This document shows, one piece after another, positions 35,773-46,800 of a DNA stretch of 64,000 nt. The stretch is taken from the NCBI GenBank assembly GCA_020635905.1, contig JACJYV010000007.1, positions 496,001 to 560,000 of the forward strand, given 5' to 3'. Below the pieces are notes generated by a model. The model was not told the origin of the DNA and made no database searches. It saw only the letters and a program-made list of their open reading frames with translations. Made by a program: the position numbers and the translations under genes. Numbering within the stretch: position 1 is the stretch's first letter; the number at the start of each line of letters is the position of its first letter. This stretch comes from Bacteroidia bacterium. Its GTDB lineage: Bacteria > Bacteroidota > Bacteroidia > J057 > JADKCL01.

Positions 35773-36116
35773 ATTCAAGTTCCAGATCAATTCCTCCACC
35801 TCTAAACCTCTCCATCCTTTTTACTCATTTATTACCCCTTCAATTAACTTGGCACCCGACCCATTCTTTCCTGGCTCTCCGGTCAAACCCTGACCTGTTT
35901 CGTTGCGACAAATTTTATTTCATTTCGTATCTGGTTTATTATCAGAATGATACGCGGTTGTGGTTCATCCGTTGCACAATTCTTTTAGAGATATTTAGAA
36001 AGAATTTATATATTTGGCTCACGATACAATCACTCCCCTTCTTCTGTTTAAAAAGCCTTGAGTTTTCCCTGCGGAAACTCCCCTCTGAGTATTAATTCAT
36101 CCAACCCAAATTAACT
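35773..36116. other. AT-rich upstream region of the S74-adhesin operon
   Basis: No gene is seen. The 344-bp stretch contains a Bacteroidota-type promoter box (listed separately). The last 20 bp before the ATG hold CCAACCCAAATTAACT, without a strong Shine-Dalgarno, as is usual in this phylum. Confidence 0.55.
36009..36016 (+). promoter_or_regulatory. Candidate Bacteroidota -7 box for the S74/adhesin operon
   Basis: TATATTTG fits the TAnnTTTG consensus of the Bacteroidota housekeeping sigma factor. It lies about 100 bp upstream of the ATG at 36117, in the most AT-rich part of the spacer. A convincing -33 TTG at the usual spacing is not evident, so confidence is modest. Confidence 0.4.
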
Positions 36117-37865
36117 ATGAAAAAGTTATCCCTGGCTTTTATTGCCCTGTTTTTTGCATTTGCCGCCCAGGCCCAAACCCTCAACGAATCCCTCGGATCG
36201 GGCGCTGGCGCAAGTATTACCTCCGGCGATTTTAACACCCTGCTCGGCGACTCTGCTGGTACAAATGTTTCCACCGGAAGTCAGAACACCTTTGTCGGGC
36301 AATCCGCAGGATACCGAACCACAAGCGGCACAGACAACGTATTTATTGGAAGATGGGCCGGCTACACCAACAGCACCGGCATCGACAATACCTTCGTGGG
36401 TACCCGCGCAGGTATGCAGAACACCACCACGGACAACACTTTCATCGGATCTGAATCGGGATATGTAAATACCACAGGTGCCGACAATACTTTTGTGGGG
36501 GAACAATCCGGCTACCATAATACGACCGGTTCCCGAAACACTTTCATGGGTGAGGATGCCGGTTATAGCAACTCGACAGGTTATGAAAATACTTTTATTG
36601 GCAGAACTGCAGGGCGGGATTGCTCAACTGGCTGGAAAAATACGACGGTGGGAAATGACGCCGGGTATGATATTACCACATCAGACCGCAATACCTTCAT
36701 TGGTGACTCCACAGGGGTAGATTGCGGAGTCGGTTTCAAAAACACCTTTGTCGGTCAGGCTGCAGGTGCGGCCACCGAGCATGCAGATTATAACACCTTT
36801 ATTGGATGGTTTTCTGGCTGGGATAATAACCGGACCAACAGTACCTCAAACGCCAACCGCAATACCTACGTGGGCGCTTCCTGCGGGGACGTAAACCGCG
36901 AAGGTCAGGACAATGTGGGAATGGGAGCCTTTGCCGATTTTAATTCCACTTCCCGCAGCCGAACCACCTTCCTCGGGGCTTACTGCAGCGCAGACAATAA
37001 CGATGTGGTGGCCATCGGTTACAATTCCAGAGCCAGTTCACAATACGCTATGTCATTGGGCAATGAAAGCGATGCCACCAGTCCCGGAGCCATCGCCCTG
37101 GGCTATCTGGCCCAGGCCACTTCGACCGGCGTGGTGGGCATTGGCCGCGAGTGCGCCGCTTCAGCCCAGCATGCAATAGCCATCGGCTATCAGGCTACCG
37201 TTTCCGGAACGGGATCAATTGCCATCGGAAATGAAGCCTCTGTTACAGGAGCCAATGCCATCGGAATCGGGGATGGAGTCTCCGTTTCAAACGATAACGA
37301 AGTTTATATAGGCAACGCCACCACCACCTCGGTGGGTGGTGTGGTCACCTGGACTGCCCTTTCAGACGGCAGGTTTAAATGTAATGTGCAGGAAAACGTA
37401 CCCGGACTGGATTTCGTGATGAAATTGCGCCCCGTGACCTATAACATGGATGTGGACGCAATTGCCAACTTCAACGGACGGGGATTGCCCGAACACCTCG
37501 CCCGGGCAGCAGCCGAAAAAGCCCGCATCCGCTATACGGGTTTTATCGCTCAGGAAGTGGAAAAAGCCGCGCTTGAATCAGGCTATGATTTCAGCGGGGT
37601 GCACAAACCCCAAAATGAGAAGGATCGTTACGGTCTGCGTTACGCCGAGTTTGTTGTGCCTTTGGTGAAAGCCACCCAGGAACTCAACCGCAAGGTGGAA
37701 GCCCTGCAGGCCGAAAACCTCGATCAAAAAGCCCTTATCTCCCAGCAGCAGGAAATGTTGAACTCCTATCAGGCGCTGGTGAATGGTCTCGAGCAAAGAC
37801 TGAATCAGGTCGAAGCCCGCGTGCAGAATCTTGCTGCAGACCGCTCCGTATCCTTTGCCAAATAA
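36117..37865 (+). CDS. Second beta-helix surface protein with Peptidase_S74 domain
   Basis: The 582-residue protein has a signal peptide ending FAAQAQ (about residue 20). NTFVG/NTFIG-x-x-AG-x-x-x-TTG repeats follow to about 270. IAIG-type units come next (GAIALGYLAQATS, AIAIGYQATVSGTGSIAIGN). From about 415 there is a Peptidase_S74 domain (SDGRFKCNVQENVPGLDFVM, RIRYTGFIAQEVE), then a terminal coiled coil. Its plan is the same as that of the protein at 5829-7517. It lies 24 bp upstream of the 3339-residue adhesin, so the two are probably made together, and this fibre may be part of the same surface structure. Confidence 0.87.
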   Translation: MKKLSLAFIALFFAFAAQAQTLNESLGSGAGASITSGDFNTLLGDSAGTNVSTGSQNTFVGQSAGYRTTSGTDNVFIGRWAGYTNSTGIDNTFVGTRAGMQNTTTDNTFIGSESGYVNTTGADNTFVGEQSGYHNTTGSRNTFMGEDAGYSNSTGYENTFIGRTAGRDCSTGWKNTTVGNDAGYDITTSDRNTFIGDSTGVDCGVGFKNTFVGQAAGAATEHADYNTFIGWFSGWDNNRTNSTSNANRNTYVGASCGDVNREGQDNVGMGAFADFNSTSRSRTTFLGAYCSADNNDVVAIGYNSRASSQYAMSLGNESDATSPGAIALGYLAQATSTGVVGIGRECAASAQHAIAIGYQATVSGTGSIAIGNEASVTGANAIGIGDGVSVSNDNEVYIGNATTTSVGGVVTWTALSDGRFKCNVQENVPGLDFVMKLRPVTYNMDVDAIANFNGRGLPEHLARAAAEKARIRYTGFIAQEVEKAALESGYDFSGVHKPQNEKDRYGLRYAEFVVPLVKATQELNRKVEALQAENLDQKALISQQQEMLNSYQALVNGLEQRLNQVEARVQNLAADRSVSFAK

Positions 37866-37889
37866 TCCTGTTACAAAAAATAGAACGCC

Positions 37890-40800
37890 ATGTTATCTAT
37901 GCAACGAAGTACAGGATTAGTCCGCAGGATGCTCGTATCCCTGCCCTTCCTCCTGTTGATCCTGCCCGGGCTCTTTGCCCAGCCCGCCCTGGGCGGCACT
38001 GAAATCCAGGTCAACAGTACCAGCAATCTCTCTCAGCAGTTTCCGGCCGCGGCCATGGACACCCTCGGAAATTACGTAGTGGTGTGGGAAAGTGAAGGCA
38101 CAGACGGGGATGATTACGGAATTTATTTTCAACGCTTTTCGTCTGGGGGAGCACCTCAGGGCACGGAAACCAGGGTCAACAGCACCATTTCGGGTGGCCA
38201 GCGCCGCCCGGATATCGCCATGGATGCCGCAGGCAACTTTGTGATCGTGTGGATGAGCGACGGGGAGGATGGCGATAAATACGGCATTTATGGCCAGCGA
38301 TACAACAGTTCGGGCGCCACCCAGGGTTCCAACTTTCAGATCAACGTCACTACGGCTGGCAACCAGAAACAACCCCGGGTTGGGATGAGTGATGGGGGAG
38401 ATTTTGTAGTGACCTGGATGGATGAATCCGCTGATGGAAGTGGTTTTGGAGTGTATTTCCGCATATACAACAGTGGGGGAGCACCTTTGATTACGGAAAC
38501 TCTGGTCAATTCGGGTTACACCACCGACTACCAGGGTTATCCTGAAATAGCCGTGAACGGTAGCGGGGATTTTGTGATTGCCTGGCAAAGCCTCTATCAG
38601 GACGGAGACCGTCAGGGGGTTTATTTTCAGCGTTATAATGCCGCTGGAACTGCTCAGGGATCCGCCACCCTGGCCAATACCACCACCGCCGATAATCAAC
38701 AGGAACCCGGGGTGGGAATGGATGAAAATGGTAATTTTATCATTGTCTGGGCCAGTGCAAATGCCCAGGATGGGGATGCGGAAGGCATTTATGGCCGCCT
38801 GTTTGACAGCTCTGGAAATCCACAGGGAAGTGAGTTTCTGGTCAATACCACCACCAGCGGATCTCAGGACCATCCCCAGGCCATTGCCTCACGGGAAGGG
38901 CTTTTTGCCGTGGTGTGGGAAAGTTATGGCCAGGATGGATCCTACACCGGGGTTTATTTACAGGAATTCAATACTGATGGAACACCCCTCGGCACAGAAA
39001 CCCAGGTCAACACCCGTACCACGGATTTCCAGCACCATGGAGCCCTGGCCTGGGAACGTACCCAGGACAGCCTGATTGTGGCCTGGATGGATGGATTATA
39101 TTCTTCGTCCTCCACCCATGACGGGAGCAATTACGGGGTTTACAGCCGCGGCCTGAATATGTTTTCGGCCGTGGCCGCAGTCTGCCAGGACATCACCGTA
39201 TATCTGGATGGCAGCGGATCAGCATCCATTTTGGGATCTGAGGTGGACGGAGGCAGTACAGGTGCGGGTTCATTTTCAGTAAATCCCTCTTCCTTTAATT
39301 GTACAAACACGGGTGCCCATGCGGTCACCCTGATTGTGGGAGGCATTTTTTCCGGGGCTGACACCTGTACTGCGCAGGTTACGGTGCTGGATACCACCTC
39401 ACCCACAGCCTCCTGTCAGGATATTTCGGTTAATCTGGATGCGGGCGGTTCCGCCAGCATCACCACCGGACAGGTGGATGCAGGCAGCAGCGACAATTGC
39501 AGCATTGCTGCCTACAGCCTTTCCCAAAGTTCATTTACCTGTTCCTCGACCGGGAATAATGCCGTAACCCTGACTCTCACCGATCCTTCGGGAAATTCTT
39601 CTCAGTGTGTGGCCAATGTGACCGTGATCGATAATATCGATCCCACCATCACTTGTCCCGCCAATATCACGGTTTCCAATACAAGCGGGGTTTGTGGAGC
39701 GCAGGTGAATTTTGTGGTAACCACTTCGGACAATTGTACGGGAGAAGTACTCACCCAGACCGGCGGTCTGGGTGTGGGCAGCACCTTCCCGGTGGGTACA
39801 AGCAGCAGCTCCTGGCTGGTGACCGACCCCTCGGGCAATGAAGCAACCTGCTCGTTTACCATTACCGTGACCGATAATGAAAATCCCGTCATCACCTGCC
39901 CGGCTGACCTGACCGTTTCCAACGATGCGGGAAATTGCAGTGCAGTGGTCAATTATGCTGTTTCAACCTCCGACAATTGCACGGGTAAAACATTGAGTCA
40001 GAATACGGGTCAAAGCAGCGGCAGCGCCTTTGCCATCGGCAGCACCACAAATTCGTTCACCGTGACCGACGCCAGCGGCAATACCGCTTCCTGCTCTTTC
40101 ACGGTTACGGTCAACGATACTGAAAGCCCAACCCTGAGCTGCCCTTCAGCGATTTCTGTATCCAACGATGCGGGAAATTGTTCTGCGGTGGTTACTTATT
40201 CTGTAACCGCTTCTGACAACTGCACGGGTTACAGCCTGAGCCAGACCGCAGGTCAGGCCAGCGGGACAACCTTTGCCCTGGGCAGCACCAGTAATTCCTT
40301 CACCGTGACCGACGCCAGCGGAAATTCCACTTCCTGCTCCTTCACCGTCACGGTCACCGACAATGAAAACCCGGTCATTTCCTGCCCCGCCAATATTACC
40401 ACGTCGAATGATGCAGGCAATTGCTCGGCTCTGATTACCTATTCCGTGACCGGCTCAGATAATTGTCCTGGCTTTTCCCTGGTGCAGACCGCAGGTCAGG
40501 CCAGCGGGACTGATTTTGCCGTGGGTAGCACCACCAATACCTTTGTGATCACGGACGGAAGCAATAATACCGCCACCTGCAGTTTTATCGTGACGGTAAA
40601 TGATACCCAACTTCCGGTCATCAGCTGTCCCGGCAATGTGGCGGTCTCCAATGATGCGGGACTCTGTGCGGCAGTGGTCAGCTATACCGTCACTTCCTCG
40701 GATAATTGTGCAGGCAGCTCCTTAAGCCAGGCCTCCGGCCTGGCCAGCGGCAGCGCCTTCCCCGTGGGCAGCACCAATAATGCCTTTACGGTGACGGATG

Positions 40801-43800
40801 CCAGCGGCAATACCGCTTCCTGTTCGTTTACCGTGACTGTATCTGATAATGAAAATCCTGTCATTGCCTGCCCCGCCAATCAGACCGTATTTAACGATGC
40901 GGGAAATTGCAGTGCAGTGGTGAATTATTCAGTTTCAACTTCTGACAATTGCAGCGGGGAAATTCTGACTCAGAGCACAGGTCAAAGCAGCGGCAGCGCC
41001 TTTTCCATTGGCAGCACCACAAATTCCTTCACTGTGACCGACGCCAGCGGCAATACAGCTTCCTGCTCATTTACCGTCACGGTCAACGATACGGAAAGCC
41101 CAACCCTGAGCTGTCCTTCCGCGATTTCTGTGTCCAATGATGCAGGAAATTGCTCGGCGGTGGTAACTTATTCTGTAACCGCTTCAGACAATTGCCCCCT
41201 TTACAACCTGAGCCAGACCGCAGGTCAGGCCAGCGGTACCACCTTCGCGGTGGGTTCCACAACCAACAGTTTCAACGTGACCGACGCCAGTGGCAATGCC
41301 GCCACCTGCTCGTTTATTGTAACGGTGACCGACAATGAAAGCCCCGTAATCAGCTGTCCGGCTAATATTACTGCCTCCAACGATGCAGGTGATTGCTCTG
41401 CCGTGATCACTTATGCCGTTACAGGCTCTGACAATTGTACGGGTTCCAGTCTGGTCCAGACCGCAGGTCAGGCCAGCGGCACTGACTTTGCGGTGGGTAG
41501 CACCACCAATACCTTTGTCATTACCGACGGTAATGGCAATTCCGCCACCTGCAACTTCAGCGTTACCGTGAATGACACCGAGCCTCCGGTCATTAACTGC
41601 CCTGCCGACCTGACGGTCAGTAACGACCCGGGCTCCTGTGATGCAGTGGTAAATTACACCCCGCCCACCACTTCTGATAACTGTGGCTGGCCCTCGGGTT
41701 ACCTCCAGTATAACGGCCATTATTATCTCTATGTCCAGACCAACATGCGCTGGACCAATGCGAGTACTGCGGCAGAAAATGCGGGTGGATACCTGGTTTC
41801 GATTGGGAATTCGGCCGAAAACTCCTTCATCCAGAGCATCATCAGCAGCAGCGTCTGGATTGGCGCCAACGATACCGCGGTGGAAGGGACTTTTGTGTGG
41901 ACCAATGGCGATCCGCTGGTTTATACCAGTTGGGCGGCTGGTGAGCCCAATAACAACCTCGGCGACGAGCATTACACGGAATTTCGGACTGACGGAACCT
42001 GGAATGACCTCTATATTGGGGCGCAGCGTCATTATGTAATTGAATTTGACAGCAATCCCCTGCTGAATCAGACCGCAGGTCTGGGCACGGGCGCAACCTT
42101 CCCCCTGGGAACGACCACGGAAACCTGGAACGTGACCGATGCAGGCGGCAATACCGTCTCCTGTAGCTTTGATATTACCGTTGAGGATACGGAAGCGCCA
42201 GAAATCACCTGTCCCGGAGATATTACCGTTTCCAATGATCCCGGGCTGTGTGAGGCTACGGTCAATTATTCCACCCCCACCGCCACTGACAACTGCGCCT
42301 CGACCTTTACGAGCGGGAATGTCTATGACGGTCACGTGTATGTTTTAGTCACCAGCAAAGCCAACTGGATCAATGCGGCTATCGCGGCTGCGAATATGGG
42401 CGGTCACCTGGCCACCATTTCCAGTGCCGGGGAAAATGCCTTCCTCTACAATCTGATCACGGAGAATACCTGGATTGGCTTCAACGATACCGCGGTGGAA
42501 GGGACTTTTGTTTGGGTGAATGGGGAGCCGGTAGTCTATACCAACTGGAGCGCGGGTGAGCCCAATAATAACCTGGGCGACGAGCACTACACGGAAATGC
42601 GCATTCAGGATGGTAAATGGAATGATGCCTATATCGGGACCAAACGCCAGTATCTGGTCGAATTTGACAACCTCGCCTCCTTAAGCCTGACCTCTGGCCT
42701 GGGCTCGGGTGCAACTTTCCCCGTGGGTGTCCATACCGAAACCTGGACTGCCTGGGACGGCAATGGAAACAGCGCAGACTGCTCTTTTGACATCACCGTC
42801 GAGGATACGGAAGCTCCTTTGGCGCTTTGCCAGGATGTGACCCTGCAACTGGATGCGACCGGCAATGCCACCTTGTCCACCAGTCAGGTGGATGCGGGCA
42901 GTACGGATAATTGCGGGCTGGGCAGCCTTTCGCTGAGCCAGTCAGCTTTCAGCTGCCAGGATGCATTGACCCTGCCTGTGCTTACCAACACTTTTGGTGC
43001 TGCCGGACGTACGGTGACTTATAATTCAGTTGTCATCAACGGGCAGAATACCCGAACCCTGGCCGTAAGCGGCGGCACAGCCGTGAGCCTGACTCTCAAC
43101 TGGACCAATACTTATACAGGCACCTTTTGTCCGGGCTGCATTCAGCAGTATTACCTGGGATTGGCAGGAGATGGGGTAAATGAATCCTGTCTGCGCTCTG
43201 GTTCAACCAATTTCACCTTTACCCAATCCAATACCATTAACTTTACCGCTCCCACCACCCCCGGGGTGTATGTGGTACAAATGGGTAGCTCGCTGCAGTT
43301 TTCCTGCGTGACCCGCAATTACGGAGCAGCTGATCTTTGTGGCAATGTCAATGGTATGGTGGCTTTGATCATCGTAGGCAATGGCATTCCCTCCACCACC
43401 CTGACCGTGACGGATGTGAATGGTAATTCCTCTTCCTGTACCGCGAATGTGACGGTGGAAGACGTAACCCCACCCACGGCCGTTTGTCAGGATATCACCC
43501 TGCAACTGGATGCCACAGGTCAGGTGAGTCTTACGGGCAATGATCTCGACGGTGGTTCCACGGATGCCTGTGGCATAGCTTCCCTCAATGCAAGTACCTC
43601 TGCCTTTGATTGCTTCCAGCTGGGGGTTAATACCGTGACCCTGACCGTGGAAGATGTGCATTGCAATGCTTCAACCTGTACCTCTCAGGTCACGGTGGAA
43701 GATCAGATTGCGCCAGTGGCTTTGTGTCAGGATATCACTGTTCAACTGGATGTGAATAATTCCGCCACCCTGAATGCAACAGATGTGGACGGTGGAAGTA

Positions 43801-46800
43801 CGGATAATTGTGAGATAATTCTCAGCATTCCCTCCACCAGCTATGATTGCGATGATCTGGGACCACAATCCGTGGTCCTGACGGTAACAGATTCCTCTGG
43901 AAACAGCAGTTCATGTACAGCCCAGGTGGAAGTACGGGATGATAATTTCCCCTGTAATCAGCCCCCGGTGGCAGTTTGCCAGAATGCAACACTGTATGTG
44001 GATGGCAGCTGCACCGCAACCATTTTGGCTACGGACATAGACGGAGGTTCTTACGATCCCGACAACGATCCGCTGGTTTATGTGGTATCTCCTGCGGGTC
44101 CGTTTGGGGTGGGAACCTATTCCACCACCCTGACGGTAACCGATCCGTTGGGTGCGAATTCCAGTTGCAGTGCGACCGTTACCATCAATGATTCCACCCC
44201 GCCTCAGGCCCTTTGCAATGATCTTACGGTGCAGCTCAATGCATCTGGCACGGGTTCTTTGACCGTAAACGACGTCAATAACGGTTCCAGTGATAATTGT
44301 GGGATCGCCTCTCTTTCCTTGTCACAGAGTTCATTTGCCTGTGGGGATGTGGGGTTGAATCAAATTACCCTGAACCTGACTGATGTCAATGGAAATGCAT
44401 CTTCCTGTACTTCCAATGTAACTGTGCAGGATAATTTGCCGCCCGTTGCCCTGTGCCAGGATGTGACTCTATCTCTGGATCTCAACGGAGCGGGTAGCGT
44501 CACGGCCAGTGCAGTAGATGACGGCTCGACCGACAATTGCGGAATCGCTTCGAAAGTGTTGGACCTGACTTCTTTTGGTTGCGGGGATGTGGGGGTGAAT
44601 TTAGTGGAACTGACGGTGACGGATGTGAACGGAAATGCCTCGGCCTGCACCGCCAATGTGACGGTCGAAGACCTGGTCGCCCCGGTTGCGCTGTGTCAGG
44701 ATATAACGGTTCAACTGGATAATAACGGCAACGGAAGTACCACGGCGGCTGCCGTGAATAATGGTTCCAATGACGCTTGCGGCATTGCCAGCCTGAGTCT
44801 GGATATCACTGCTTTCAATTGTTCCAATGTGGGAAGTAACCCGGTGGTGCTGACCGTCACAGATAATAATGGCAACAGCAGCAGTTGTGCAGCCAATGTG
44901 GAAGTGGTGGATCAGGTACCGCCACTGGCTCTTTGTCAGGATATTACAGTGAATCTGGATGCGAGCGGGAATGTGAGCATTGCAGGCGGCCAGGTGGATG
45001 GCGGCTCGACGGACAACTGTACCATTCAATTTATCACGGTGAGCCCTCCCAATACTTTTGACTGTTCACACGTGGGCCCGAATGTCGTAACTTTGGCGGT
45101 GGTGGATGTGAATAATAATTATTCTATCTGTACAGCCAATGTCACTATTCAGGATATTACCCCTCCCATAGCTCTCTGCCAGGATGTAACCGTGCAACTG
45201 GACGCCAGCGGCTCTGGTGCAGCTACAGCGAATGCAGTGGATAATGGATCGAATGACGCTTGCGGCATTCAGTCTCTTGCATTGAGTGCGACCAGCTTTA
45301 ACTGTGGTGATGTGGGCGCGAATCCGGTAACCCTGACCGTGACCGATAATAACGGCAACATTTCCACTTGTTCCGCCATCGTTCAGGTTGAAGATAATGT
45401 GGCTCCGGTTGCGCTTTGCCAGGATGTCACGGTTCAGTTGGATGCCAGCGGAAACGGATCTACCACCGCGGTTGCGGTTGATAATGGATCGAATGACGCT
45501 TGCGGCATTCAGTCTCTTGCATTGAGTGCGACCAGCTTTAACTGTGGTAATGTGGGCGCGAATCCGGTAACTCTGACCGTGACTGATAATAACGGCAACA
45601 TTTCCACTTGTTCCGCCAACATTCAGGTTGAAGATAATGTGGCTCCGGTTGCGCTTTGCCAGGATGTCACGGTTCAGCTGGATGCCAGCGGCAACGGTTC
45701 GACTTCGGCGCAAGCCGTTGATAATGGTTCCAATGACGCCTGCGGCATTGCTTCCCTGAGCCTCAGCCAGACCAGCTTCAATTGCGGTAACGTGGGTGCA
45801 AACCCTGTAACCCTGACCGTGACCGATGTGAATGGCAATGTCTCCACCTGTAGCGCCAGTGTGGAAGTAGAGGACAATGTTCCGCCGATCGCACTCTGTC
45901 AGGATCTGACCATCAACACGGATAGCACAGGATTTGTAGCGATCACGCCTCAGCAGATCGACAATGGCTCAAGTGACAACTGTACGGTGGCCAGCCTGGC
46001 GGTTAACCCAAACACCTTTGATTGTAACGACAAAGGTCAAAACCCGGTGGTTCTGACCGTGATGGATGTGAACGGCAACGTAAGCACCTGCAACGCCACC
46101 GTAACCGTGACCAATGATCCGCTGGTGTGCAGCACCTCCAGCCCGACTTTCGCCTGCGGCTACAACATCAGCTGCAACGGCCAGACCGACGGTCAGGCCA
46201 CAGTGAGCGTGACGGGCGGCTGTCTGCCCTACAGCTACCTCTGGAGCGACGGTCAGCTGACCTCCACGGCCATTAACCTGGCTGCGGGTACTTATTCTGT
46301 GACAGTGACAGACGGAGTGGGCGATCAGACCACCTGTACCATTACCCTGACTGAGCCTGCTCAGTTGGTGGATGGCTTCAGCATCCCGACCTTTGCCTGT
46401 GGCTATAATGTGAGCTGCAACGGCGCCAGCGACGGCTTGATCGACTACAGCCTGAGTGGTGGCTGCCAGCCCTACACCTACAGCTGGACCGGCCCGAACG
46501 GCTACACCTTCAGTGGTCAGGATCCGCAGAATATCACCGCGGGAACCTATAATGTTACCGCGACTGATCAGAATGGCTGCTTTGTAACCAACAGCTTTAC
46601 CCTGACCCAACCCGCTCCCCTGGCTGGCAGTACGGTGATCCCGACCTATGCCTGTGGCTACAACATCAGCTGCAACGGCAACAGCGACGGTTCGATTGAC
46701 TACTCCATGACGGGTGGTTGTCAGCCCTACAGCTACAGCTGGAGCGGCCCGAACGGGTTCACTGCAACCAGCCAGGATATTTCCAACCTGGTAGCCGGAA

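Noticed and set aside
41184..42335. 383-codon antisense open frame in the adhesin
   Set aside because: It is a repeat-driven shadow of the HYR and lectin coding sequence without motifs of its own.
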